This document shows, in pieces, positions 1-7,369 of a stretch of 28,195 bases of DNA. This DNA is from a virus. Below the pieces are notes generated by a model that saw nothing but the letters and a program-made list of their open reading frames with translations, was not told the origin of the DNA and did not search any database. Numbering within the stretch: the first letter of the stretch is position 1; every line of letters starts with the position of its first letter. The DNA lies in IMG/VR virus record IMGVR_UViG_3300032086_000875, positions 1 through 28,195 of that record. One strand, 5' to 3'. A program made the translations under genes and the position numbers.

Positions 1-19
1 TTGCCATCAATGCAAAAGA

Positions 20-33
20 GTGCAACAATGCAC
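20..33. repeat. Short inverted repeat ahead of the first gene
   Basis: A perfect 5-base inverted repeat (GTGCA, loop ACAA, TGCAC) lies about 45 bases before the first start codon, in a segment where TGCAA occurs several times. It could be an operator half-site pair or simply chance. No promoter hexamers could be recognised in bases 1-79. Confidence 0.25.
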
Positions 34-79
34 AAACAGCTACACAATTTCACAAACAACTTAACGAAGGACTATTGAA

Positions 80-1006
80 ATGCAACATAATCCAAACGTA
101 ATTCAACTGAACAACACCCGCTCACCAATGGAGCGACTGCGCGAGAATGCCGTGCTTCTATCTGTAGAAGTCCACCTACCGTCATTCAAAAAGACCGACA
201 AGCGTGCCGGTGCTGAACACTCACGTAGCCGGAATGCGAAGGTGGGTAGGCACAAGATCGACAAGATTCTGATCGACTCACCACTACTCAAAACGATTAC
301 CTCACTGGGCAACGAGGCGCGGAACATAGTGAAGAAGCACTGTGCGCCGTATGATCACGGGCGGTATCTCTGTCCGAACTACCGGTACATCGACGTTAAA
401 GAAGAAGTGCGTAAAGTGTTCGACGAGATGCAGGCCAACAAGGACAAGTTTGTCGCGGAGTATCCCACGATCATGGCGCATAACCAGATCGAACTGGGTG
501 ATGACTTCAATCCGGCTGAGTATCCATCTCTACAACAAGTTAAGGACAAGATCGGCTGGAATCTGACCCCGCACCCCGTACCGCTACAGGGTGACTTCCG
601 TAGTCAGGTAGAGCAGGACGGTATCGACGAGATGACTGAGGACTTCCACCGTGCTACCGACAACGCACTGCGTGACTCTCTGGAACATGTTTTCAATCAT
701 GTGCGAAGGACTATCGAGAACGTGTCGGAACAACTCACCGACCGCGACATTGATCCGGACGCAAAGCGGAAGTTTAAGTCCTCATGCCGTGGGTTCCATG
801 ACACCCTGCTGGACAACGTGCTGCGCTACGTCAACATGCTGGACGTGTGCAACATCTATGACAATCCGGAGGTGAAGGCATCCCAGCAGCAGATCAGGGA
901 CTTGCTCACATCCGTCAGTGTGCCGCAGTTGAAAGCATCAGATACGCTGCGCCACGAAACCAAGCAACAAGTGGACGAGATCATCAAGAACTTGCCCACC
1001 CTATAA
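80..1006 (+). CDS. DUF3150-like protein, first gene of a MoxR/VWA module
   Basis: A 308-residue soluble, largely helical protein with no signal peptide or membrane segment. A GAAGGA ribosome site at 66-71 lies 8 bases before this ATG. I see no catalytic motif. The N-terminal part, with a beta-like stretch (LSVEVHLPSF, about 27-36) and a basic helix, resembles the DUF3150 family from memory, and the gene order (this protein, then AAA+ ATPase, then VWA protein) is the arrangement in which such proteins occur in phages. The family name is therefore an inference from context plus weak similarity. It is probably a partner or adaptor of the downstream ATPase. Only 30 bases separate it from that gene, so co-transcription is likely. 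It could also be an unrelated phage-specific protein. Confidence 0.6.
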   Translation: MQHNPNVIQLNNTRSPMERLRENAVLLSVEVHLPSFKKTDKRAGAEHSRSRNAKVGRHKIDKILIDSPLLKTITSLGNEARNIVKKHCAPYDHGRYLCPNYRYIDVKEEVRKVFDEMQANKDKFVAEYPTIMAHNQIELGDDFNPAEYPSLQQVKDKIGWNLTPHPVPLQGDFRSQVEQDGIDEMTEDFHRATDNALRDSLEHVFNHVRRTIENVSEQLTDRDIDPDAKRKFKSSCRGFHDTLLDNVLRYVNMLDVCNIYDNPEVKASQQQIRDLLTSVSVPQLKASDTLRHETKQQVDEIIKNLPTL

Positions 1007-1036
1007 CCACCAACCACAACCAACGAGGAACTAGAA

Positions 1037-2197
1037 ATGCAACTCAATACTGTAATGCAATACGCCGACTCTCACGATGAGCTGATCGAAGACATCGCTG
1101 ATCTGGGCCACGAGATTTCCCTGATCATTCAGGGGCCAATGGGCTGGGGTAAGTCGGCCATGTTACACACGCTGGGCGAGATGCCTAGATTCAAGGGATA
1201 TACACTTGTTTATATAGATTGCACCACCAAGTCCGACTCTGGTGACTTCTTTATGATCAAGTACGGTGAGGACGGCAAGACGTTTCTGACCGTACCCCAC
1301 GAAGAACTGGGCCTACATCTTGAGGGGCCAGTGATCATAATGTTCGACGAGATCGGCAAGATGCCGCGCTCCGCATTCAATGCAGTGCTGCGTATCCTGT
1401 ACGAACGTCGGGCCGGAGGTGACGCACTGCACCCTGATTCGATTGTGTTCGCCACCACTAACCTAGCAGCAGAAGGCTTGGGTGACTTGTTACCACCGCA
1501 TGGTATCAATCGCTGTCAGGTACGGACGTACAAAGTACCCACCAAGATGGAGTGGTTGGGCTGGGCTATTCGCAGGGCTGTTCACCCTTTCATACTGTCG
1601 TACGCTAACCAGAACGACCACATCTTTTCCTGTTTCCTTGAGCATGAAGAGATCGGTCAGTACCCCGAACTGTACGACCCCCGTGCAGCTAACAAGCCCG
1701 TCGCGTACATCACGGGCCGATCTATGGAGCACGCGTCGCATGTGTTCTATGCGTATGACCGTCGCATTGAGGCAGCTAAGGACAACGGGGTGTACCAGCA
1801 AGGTGGAGACCTTGAGAAGAAGTATCAGAGAGTGTTGCTCAATGGCTTGGTCGGAACCGTTGGCCCAGTGGCAGCGAACAACATGATGACCTACTTCAAG
1901 ATGCAGGGTGAGATACCCACGCGTGACCAGATCATACAGAACCCGATGGGTGCGCCTATCCCCAAGAGTGGTGCAGCTAGGTGTCTGTTGATCAGCCGGA
2001 CTCTGAGCGACATGGACAAGGAACTCGCTGAACCGTGGATGACCTACCTGATGCGCGAAGGCTTTACCAATGTTGACCAAGCGTTGTTCGGCATGGGTAC
2101 ACGCGTTAAGGGATACCCTGAGAAGAAGTTACGAGCAGTTGCCGGTAACACGCAGTATCAGAAGTGGGCCGAAGCTAACTCACACTTGTTCGGATAA
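1037..2197 (+). CDS. MoxR-type AAA+ ATPase
   Basis: A 386-residue AAA+ ATPase. The Walker A motif GPMGWGKS spans residues 33-40, Walker B (VIIMFDEIGKMP) residues 99-110 with D104 and E105, sensor 1 is the ATTN segment near 139-142, and an arginine (R159) in INRC is a candidate arginine finger. MoxR-family ATPases act as chaperone-like remodellers together with VWA-domain partners, and the next gene encodes exactly such a partner. The C-terminal 200 residues are not assignable to a known domain and may contact the VWA protein. A GAGGA site at 1025-1029 supports the start. The gene ends 19 bases before the VWA start codon. ATPase assignment is firm; what it remodels is unknown. Confidence 0.88.
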   Translation: MQLNTVMQYADSHDELIEDIADLGHEISLIIQGPMGWGKSAMLHTLGEMPRFKGYTLVYIDCTTKSDSGDFFMIKYGEDGKTFLTVPHEELGLHLEGPVIIMFDEIGKMPRSAFNAVLRILYERRAGGDALHPDSIVFATTNLAAEGLGDLLPPHGINRCQVRTYKVPTKMEWLGWAIRRAVHPFILSYANQNDHIFSCFLEHEEIGQYPELYDPRAANKPVAYITGRSMEHASHVFYAYDRRIEAAKDNGVYQQGGDLEKKYQRVLLNGLVGTVGPVAANNMMTYFKMQGEIPTRDQIIQNPMGAPIPKSGAARCLLISRTLSDMDKELAEPWMTYLMREGFTNVDQALFGMGTRVKGYPEKKLRAVAGNTQYQKWAEANSHLFG

Positions 2198-2216
2198 TAA
2201 TTACGAGGACGATGAA

Positions 2217-3410
2217 ATGTTTGCACTAGATATGGCACTGACACCCGAGCAGCGGTTGAACCGTGAACTCACCAGAGTGCTAGACCATGACCGCTACGCA
2301 GCACTGTCAGGTGTGGCACAACTGGGTGAGATACGGGTGGAGCGCGGTGTACCTACCGCCTACACAAATTTCAGAGATTTTGTCTTTGGGTACGAGTATA
2401 TAGAAACTCTGACCGATGAAGAGATACGGGGTTTGCTCATCCACGAGTTGTATCACCCGACTTACATGCACATGCCGAACTATCTTTGGATGTACAAGAT
2501 CAACCCCAAGCTGGCCAACATGGTGTGGGATTACCGCATCAACGGGCAGATCGTGGCAGAGAATCGGGTGGATGGATTCGCCAAGCTACCTGACGGTGCG
2601 TTGTACGATAGCAAGTACGACGGGATGCTTGAGGGTGAGATATGGAAACTTCTGTACGAGGAACAAGAGGAAGGTGGAGCTGGTGGTGTCCCTAACAATG
2701 AGCAGGGCAGCTTGGACGAGCATGATGTCGAAGCGTTTGAATCACTGTCCGAAGAAGAGCAGCGAGAACTTGTCAACGATATACAGGAAGCCATACGGCA
2801 GGGACTACTTGCCGCAGAGAAGTCCGGCAAGGGGGGTAACAAAAACCTTGAGGAACTTGTTGAGGTAGTTATCCCGTGGGAGGACATCCTCCAAGAGTGG
2901 TGTGTTGATACGTGCAGCGGGGGTGAGGACGGTACGTTCCGCGTTCCCAATCGCAAGTACATGCCGATGGACATCATCAGACCGAGCCGTATACAGGACA
3001 AGCTGGACGATCTTGTCATATCCATCGACACGTCAGGCAGTATTCAGTCCAAAGAAATCACCGTGTTTGTGTCAGTGATGCGTAGCATTATCGAGACACT
3101 GGCAATCAACAATGTACATGTGATTTACTGGGATACTGAGGTTCGCTCGCACGAAGTCTATGGTGAGACAGCCATACCACTGTCTGAACTTGTTAATACA
3201 ACTAAGCCGAAGGGAGGTGGCGGCACTGACGTAACGTGTGTACCCGAGTACATAAAGCAGAACAACATCCAAGCCGAAGGCGTTGTGGTACTGACTGACG
3301 GTCACATATGGGGAGGATGGGGTACGTGGACAATGCCTGTACTATGGGCAGTCCTGAACAACAAAGAAGCAAACCCAAGCGTCGGCAAAAAGCTAGACGT
3401 ACTTATATAG
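2217..3410 (+). CDS. Metallopeptidase-like plus VWA domain protein (DUF2201 type)
   Basis: A 397-residue protein with two visible domains. The N-terminal domain has an HExxH zinc-protease motif, HELYH at residues 76-80, with D105 in the NMVWDYRING segment as a possible third ligand. A Glu-rich linker (about 141-200) follows. The C-terminal VWA domain has a complete-looking MIDAS: DTSGS at 271-275, GGTD with T337 and D338, and LTDGH with D361. This architecture matches the DUF2201 metallopeptidase/VWA family that accompanies MoxR ATPases. The frame stays open upstream to 2070, but that part lies inside the ATPase gene; the ATG at 2217, 8 bases after a GAGG site, is the sensible start. Another ATG at 2212 is out of frame and soon stops. 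Whether the protease is active is unknown. Confidence 0.85.
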   Translation: MFALDMALTPEQRLNRELTRVLDHDRYAALSGVAQLGEIRVERGVPTAYTNFRDFVFGYEYIETLTDEEIRGLLIHELYHPTYMHMPNYLWMYKINPKLANMVWDYRINGQIVAENRVDGFAKLPDGALYDSKYDGMLEGEIWKLLYEEQEEGGAGGVPNNEQGSLDEHDVEAFESLSEEEQRELVNDIQEAIRQGLLAAEKSGKGGNKNLEELVEVVIPWEDILQEWCVDTCSGGEDGTFRVPNRKYMPMDIIRPSRIQDKLDDLVISIDTSGSIQSKEITVFVSVMRSIIETLAINNVHVIYWDTEVRSHEVYGETAIPLSELVNTTKPKGGGGTDVTCVPEYIKQNNIQAEGVVVLTDGHIWGGWGTWTMPVLWAVLNNKEANPSVGKKLDVLI

Positions 3411-3417
3411 GAGAACG

Positions 3418-4464
3418 ATGATGCGAATAACAGACTTTCTAAATAACAGACACCTACTAAAGTACTTCAACCCGCACAGCTACGGTAAAGCTGAGTTAGA
3501 TGTGGACGAGGAACTTAAAGACATTGAAACTGCGATAAACAAGTGTGTGGGGTACGAGGCTACGCCCATACAAATGACCCATGAGAATCGTTTTCACCAA
3601 GAGCCGACCGAGTTTAACGCTCTTGGTGTTAAGTACAAAGGCGATCTCATGTACCGCGCTTTGGTCACAGGGACTATGGAAGAGAACATGCTGGGTGTCG
3701 AGACATTGAGGTATTGGGTGATCTCGCCGTTCATACACAAGCAACGAGCGAACAGTAACAACCCCTACCCGTCTAGGCTTACAGACAAGGCTGCTATCCG
3801 CACGAACGATATTAAGAAAGCAGTTAACGAAGTGCTTAGATGCCCCGCTGTAACTTTTGATCTCATCGTTGCCCATTCCTATAACAAGATGGCGAGTATG
3901 GCTAAGGATGTTTTGGAGACAGACCAAGTTGCACTTAACAAAGAAGTGACTGAGTTTTGGTCAGACGTTAGGCATGAGGACAACAAACCCCTGTTGATGG
4001 AGTGGTTGGCTCACGCGCTTACCGGCAACATGGAGATGTACATACCAGCAAGTGAAAAACTTGTGGAGAGAGCGAAGGAACACCTAGAGGCTATCAAACC
4101 TTTGCATGAACAAATTGACGAAGCTAACTCATTGGTTCCTGTATTTGTTTCACAGTTTGGTGATGATGACGTGGCTCGTTGTTACACAGTGAAGTCTACA
4201 GAGCAGAAGGGGTATATTGACCCACAAGGTTTTGTTGACAAACTCACCGTGCATGAAACTGCAAGCGGGATGCCGTACATAATCCGATCCAAGTTGGCTG
4301 CGATGCAGATCAATGAAGCGAATTTGCTCGCCAGTTGGGATCATTACAAGTACATACCCAACGTCGGTGCGTTCATGCTTGACAATTTTCTACACACAGG
4401 AGGTAAGCACGGCATGGTGTTCTTGAACCCTACTGAGTTTGCCGAGGTGTTTCCGAGTGAGTGA
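3418..4464 (+). CDS. Unknown 348-residue protein downstream of the VWA gene
   Basis: A soluble protein with no motif I recognise. It starts with two adjacent ATG codons (3418 and 3421) after AGGAG at 3409-3413, which itself overlaps the stop of the VWA gene, so it is translationally close-coupled to the module. The middle (about 130-240) is predicted to be helical and charged; the last 100 residues contain alternating hydrophobic stretches that suggest a mixed fold. There are no membrane segments and no cysteine clusters. By position it is a candidate fourth partner or substrate of the MoxR/VWA machine, but that is guilt by association only. Confidence 0.75.
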   Translation: MMRITDFLNNRHLLKYFNPHSYGKAELDVDEELKDIETAINKCVGYEATPIQMTHENRFHQEPTEFNALGVKYKGDLMYRALVTGTMEENMLGVETLRYWVISPFIHKQRANSNNPYPSRLTDKAAIRTNDIKKAVNEVLRCPAVTFDLIVAHSYNKMASMAKDVLETDQVALNKEVTEFWSDVRHEDNKPLLMEWLAHALTGNMEMYIPASEKLVERAKEHLEAIKPLHEQIDEANSLVPVFVSQFGDDDVARCYTVKSTEQKGYIDPQGFVDKLTVHETASGMPYIIRSKLAAMQINEANLLASWDHYKYIPNVGAFMLDNFLHTGGKHGMVFLNPTEFAEVFPSE

Positions 4465-4795
4465 TGCGTTCAGGCTTGAGGTATTTGTAGACAAGGACGG
4501 CACGGTTTATGACGAGGTGATACTAGACAAGGTGGGCGATGACACTAACAAGTGGGATTACTTACTAGACTCTAAACTTCACCATATAAACAACTTACCA
4601 AGCTGGATGCGAAGGAAGTTAGCTGTGTTGAAAATGCGTAGCTACGACCCACCTACTGAGGACATACCGGAAATCGGTAGGCGCATAAGTAAATACACGT
4701 TCTGGGTTTATCCCAGCGAAGGAGATACCGATGGCGATGACGCCAGAGAAGAAAGTAAAACAAGAAGTAGTGAAGCAACTGAAGAATATGGATGA
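4457..4795 (+). CDS. Small unknown protein
   Basis: I place the start at the GTG of 4457 (VSDAFRLEVF), about 9 bases after a GAGG at 4444-4447; it overlaps the end of the previous gene by 8 bases. A TTG at 4439 in the same frame is a poorer candidate. The product is about 112 residues, with a beta-rich N-terminal half (two DKDG/VGDD turns), a central basic helix, and an acidic, polar C-terminal tail. The tail is encoded by DNA that also encodes the start of the VRR-NUC gene, an overlap of 65 bases. No function is recognisable. Confidence 0.6.
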   Translation: MSDAFRLEVFVDKDGTVYDEVILDKVGDDTNKWDYLLDSKLHHINNLPSWMRRKLAVLKMRSYDPPTEDIPEIGRRISKYTFWVYPSEGDTDGDDAREESKTRSSEATEEYG

Positions 4796-5081
4796 TGTGT
4801 ACTACTTCTTTCCAGCAACGGGCGGTTATGGACGGTCAGGTGTACCCGACATAATCGTCTGTTACAAAGGTTGGTTCTACGGTATTGAATGCAAGGCAGG
4901 AAAGAACAAACCCACCGCCCTCCAGTTGCGTGAACTGGAGAACATTAACGAAGCCGGAGGTGTTGGGTGGGTAGTAAACGAAGATAACGTACATCTTGTG
5001 CAACAAGTTTTAGAAACAAGAGAACATGATGGGCCGCGCAGACAGTCGTGGCAACAACTGATACTAGAATTTGATAAGTGA
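4731..5081 (+). CDS. VRR-NUC domain nuclease
   Basis: A 116-residue PD-(D/E)xK nuclease of the VRR-NUC family. The catalytic pattern is clear: G37-V-P-D40 in the SGVPDIIV segment, E53 and K55 in GIECKAGKNK, and Q65 in the following helix. Stand-alone VRR-NUC proteins of about this length are common in phages, are thought to cut branched DNA such as Holliday junctions, and typically co-occur with the SNF2-type helicase seen later in this window. AAGGAG at 4719-4724, 6 bases before the ATG, supports this start despite the 65-base overlap with the upstream gene. It is the last gene before the gene-free stretch at 5082-5352. Confidence 0.9.
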   Translation: MAMTPEKKVKQEVVKQLKNMDDVYYFFPATGGYGRSGVPDIIVCYKGWFYGIECKAGKNKPTALQLRELENINEAGGVGWVVNEDNVHLVQQVLETREHDGPRRQSWQQLILEFDK

Positions 5082-5352
5082 TTCTTGTGTAGGGTAAGGG
5101 GTCTTTAGTTATTTTCTGACCTTGCCCCCATCCCAGCGGGCGGTGGATAGGCATTGGAAAACACCCGCAGCATACGGTTGTGTTCATTCTGCTTTCGGTT
5201 AATCGATGTGACCGAGGCGATTCCTGCACGACTGAGTATGCCGACTAGGCCGCGCTAAGGTTAGCCGTGATGAAGCACAGACGAACTCTGAATGGGTGGA
5301 GGAACTCTGTGTGGATTCACGCACTCTACTAATAACTTAACTAGGAAGAACG
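5082..5352. other. Gene-free stretch with possible hairpins
   Basis: About 270 bases, the longest non-coding gap in the window. Visible pairings on the + strand are GGGTAAGG near 5094 with CCTTGCCC near 5121 (8 pairs, one G-U), TCGGT with ACCGA around 5196-5214 (5 pairs), GCTAA with TTAGC around 5254-5265, and GTGTG with CGCAC near 5310-5325. No tRNA is recognisable. The right end carries the ribosome site of the next gene. A 20-codon ORF (5270-5332) is present but weak. The stretch could hold a small RNA, a leader, a promoter or an origin-like element; none can be proven by eye. Confidence 0.5.
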
Positions 5353-6456
5353 ATGAAACGACCAGACATAGACTTTTTACAAATTGCTAAGAAGAACTTA
5401 AAGGTTATGCCCAAGCGGCATCAAAAAGCATATTTTGATACGGTATTAAGTTGCCCCTTGTTGTGGTTTGGGGACAAGTCTTATAACGATCTTTGGGACG
5501 AATGGCACGTAACAGATGTTCCGGCGGTTGTTGATACGCATGAGTGGAGCTTTGATGAATTTGTGTTCTGCTACCGCGCCGTAACCGAAACTAAATGCGC
5601 ATCAGATGCACACTCTATAGAAATTGTTGATAAAACCCGCATGAGTCCTGAATTCACTGACGTGTGGATATACGTGTGTACTAACCCTGATAAACTTTCT
5701 ATTCAACAAAAAGCAAGTATGGGTATGCGACCATCTATAGATAGGGAAATAGAAGGTGTGCGTAACACATACTCACATTTTTCTGAGAAGCATCCAAATG
5801 TATTTCAGTTTAATTTTCTCCCTGAACATCAAGATGACATACCAACAGATCGGACTGTGTACCTGCGTGTCCATATGCTAGATAAAAGTCTTGGTTTTCA
5901 CAGAGCGTTTGGTGGTTACTTCTTGATGGACAAGTGGGACGGACATAGTGATCCTGCCGAAGCGAATTATACCTACGTCCCAGCCTACGGCTCTTTGGTA
6001 AGTATGTTAGAAGAGCACCGCCATGACATAGACCTGTTTAATAACAGCCACAAACTAGCAAAAGAATTAAGCGAATGTGTGCTATCGCTTTGTATAAAAC
6101 TTATGACGTACATGAAGTACGGCGAGAAGCACGCGGTGGAGAAGCTACCAGAAACACCAAAGAAAACGGTTGGCCCTCTTGCAGAGAAACGTCCGTGGGT
6201 AAACGCTAGTGGCCCACACATACTACTGCTGGATCGTTTGCCCAGTACACAGAAGCCACATCAAGGTGGCACGCACGCTAGTCCTAAACCACACCGTAGG
6301 CGCGGGCATTGGAAGACACTGAACCATCCGAGGTACAGGCGTCACCCGCAATACCAAAAGAAGATATTTGTTAAGCCCAGCTTTGTAGGGCCAAAACAAG
6401 TTAGTTACGAAGGAAACATTTACCGCCTTGTAGACCCTTTGGAGGACAAGCTATGA
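5353..6456 (+). CDS. Unknown protein with basic RRRGHW C-terminal motif
   Basis: A 367-residue protein. Residues 1-260 form a mixed alpha/beta region without a motif I know. A Pro-rich linker (about 263-312) then leads to a strongly basic tail: PHRRRGHWKTL at 313-323, further Arg/His residues, and KKIFVKPSFVGP at 336-347. Tails with an R-R-x-GHW block followed by a V-x-P-x-x-VG block recur, as I remember, in many otherwise unrelated phage and bacterial proteins; their role is not known to me, and nucleic acid binding is only a guess from charge. AGGAAG precedes the ATG. The gene ends in an ATGA overlap with the next one, indicating translational coupling. Confidence 0.75.
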   Translation: MKRPDIDFLQIAKKNLKVMPKRHQKAYFDTVLSCPLLWFGDKSYNDLWDEWHVTDVPAVVDTHEWSFDEFVFCYRAVTETKCASDAHSIEIVDKTRMSPEFTDVWIYVCTNPDKLSIQQKASMGMRPSIDREIEGVRNTYSHFSEKHPNVFQFNFLPEHQDDIPTDRTVYLRVHMLDKSLGFHRAFGGYFLMDKWDGHSDPAEANYTYVPAYGSLVSMLEEHRHDIDLFNNSHKLAKELSECVLSLCIKLMTYMKYGEKHAVEKLPETPKKTVGPLAEKRPWVNASGPHILLLDRLPSTQKPHQGGTHASPKPHRRRGHWKTLNHPRYRRHPQYQKKIFVKPSFVGPKQVSYEGNIYRLVDPLEDKL

Positions 6457-6743
6457 CAGACGAAGAGATAGATAAGTTATTAGAGCAGCTTGATGATGAA
6501 GAAGATGTAGACAGTGCGCTCAAAGAATACGCGACGATAGAAAGACAAGTAGCGACGGCTTTAGTTGAAGGTATAGATGCCGACGCTGATGTACGCATGG
6601 TGCAGTCTGTACTGCTTACCAAACTTGTTGGTGTGGCTATATCTATGGGTATGCCAAGAGAAAAGTTTATGAGCATCGTGTCTAACACTTGGCGAGTAGT
6701 TGAGTGGCATACTGAACATAACGATGACGGAGTGATACACTAA
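6453..6743 (+). CDS. Small acidic helical protein
   Basis: A 96-residue protein. The first 25 residues are very acidic (EEIDKLLEQLDDEEDVD) and the rest is helical with a hydrophobic patch around residues 50-75. The start overlaps the previous stop (ATGA), with GGAGG at 6441-6445, an ideal ribosome site. The stop overlaps the next start (TAATG). No family is recognised; small acidic proteins in this position of phage genomes are often host-interaction factors, but nothing here shows that. Confidence 0.7.
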   Translation: MTDEEIDKLLEQLDDEEDVDSALKEYATIERQVATALVEGIDADADVRMVQSVLLTKLVGVAISMGMPREKFMSIVSNTWRVVEWHTEHNDDGVIH

Positions 6744-6952
6744 TGAATGGTGAATCCTTTTACTTGGACATCGACGGAGAGAAGTGGCAGTACATGTTGG
6801 TGACTGATCCAGAAGCTGCACTGTATTGGAACCCGTCTAGCTACAAACTAAAACTAAGCGACATCAAGATCGTAAGTAAATGTTCGCCCGAAGATCGCAA
6901 GAGACTAAGGCGAGAGATTCTAAAAGATATTCAGGAGAATGATGATGGGTAG
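6743..6952 (+). CDS. Small unknown protein
   Basis: A 69-residue protein with a beta-rich first half (FYLDIDGEKWQYMLV) and a charged C-terminal helix. It starts within the TAATG junction with its upstream neighbour; GGAG at 6729-6732 is 10 bases away. The 3' end overlaps the next small gene by about 11 bases. No family is recognised. Confidence 0.65.
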   Translation: MNGESFYLDIDGEKWQYMLVTDPEAALYWNPSSYKLKLSDIKIVSKCSPEDRKRLRREILKDIQENDDG

Positions 6953-7097
6953 AGTATATAACGATTGGCGCACAATACCGGATGATCCGAACCGTGTAGG
7001 CGATGAGGACGAGGATTACAAGTGGCGGTCATACGAAGTTGACCCAGACGAAGAACGCGAGCGGGAGTGGGACAGGCATGTTAGAGATAACAATTAA
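6942..7097 (+). CDS. Very small acidic protein (51 residues)
   Basis: A short frame beginning at the ATG-ATG pair of 6942/6945, directly after AGGAG at 6933-6937 with the same AGGAG-four bases-ATG spacing as the 3418 gene. It encodes about 51 residues (begins MMGRVYNDWRTIPDDP, ends DRHVRDNN) and stops at TAA 7095-7097. It is rich in Asp, Glu and Arg with several Trp/Tyr. The strong ribosome site and the way it fills the gap between two other small genes are the reasons for calling it. No function is known. Confidence 0.6.
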   Translation: MMGRVYNDWRTIPDDPNRVGDEDEDYKWRSYEVDPDEEREREWDRHVRDNN

Positions 7098-7203
7098 GGT
7101 AGACGAGGAACATGCCGAAGAACTAATACAGCTAGGCAAACGCATCATAGCAGCAGTAGAAAAGCTGGAAGAGTTTGTAGAAGAAGATGTACAAGAATCT
7201 TGA
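7078..7203 (+). CDS. Small helical protein (41 residues)
   Basis: The frame is open from 7003, but the upstream part reads as low-quality sequence in the frame opposite the 51-residue gene. The ATG at 7078 (MLEITIKVDEEHAEEL) gives a tidy 41-residue product: one strand, then an amphipathic acidic helix with heptad-like leucines and isoleucines, so a possible coiled coil or dimer. GGGAG at 7062-7066 is 11 bases upstream. It overlaps both neighbours slightly. No family is recognised. Confidence 0.5.
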   Translation: MLEITIKVDEEHAEELIQLGKRIIAAVEKLEEFVEEDVQES

Positions 7204-7369
7204 GCAACAATGTAAGTGCGGCCAGAAGATGGTCGAGGTGCTTGGGTATGTCGAAAAGCAGGACGGTGATGAACACCCGAAGGCTTTTCGCAAAGGTTGG
7301 TTCTGCCCGTGGTGCAGAGAATGGAAGGACGCAATACTTAGAGAAAAACTATTAGAGGAAGAACGATGA
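7187..7369 (+). CDS. Small zinc-ribbon-like protein
   Basis: A 60-residue protein with two cysteine pairs, C9-K-C11 and C40-P-W-C43 (GWFCPWCREW), separated by 28 residues. This is the spacing expected for a small zinc ribbon, though the first pair is CxC instead of CxxC. The start lies inside the upstream gene and the end forms an ATGA overlap with the next gene. Zinc binding is inferred; DNA, RNA or protein binding cannot be told apart. Confidence 0.65.
   Translation: MYKNLEQQCKCGQKMVEVLGYVEKQDGDEHPKAFRKGWFCPWCREWKDAILREKLLEEER

Noticed and set aside
1490-2080. 196-codon open frame on the - strand
   Set aside because: It lies wholly opposite the MoxR ATPase gene, whose motifs are intact, and its translation has no recognisable domain or ribosome site.
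2070-2216. Longer start for the metalloprotease/VWA gene
   Set aside because: These codons overlap the end of the ATPase gene; the ATG at 2217 has the ribosome site and the protein begins sensibly there.
4945-5229. 94-codon open frame on the - strand over the gene-free stretch
   Set aside because: It is partly antisense to the VRR-NUC gene and its sequence looks random; no ribosome site is visible.
5082-5352. tRNA or known riboswitch
   Set aside because: No cloverleaf, no T-arm GTTCRA motif in the right context, and no match to riboswitch cores I know.
7003-7077. N-terminal extension of the 41-residue protein
   Set aside because: It reads through the 51-residue gene in another frame and has a composition unlike the rest; the ATG at 7078 is preferred.
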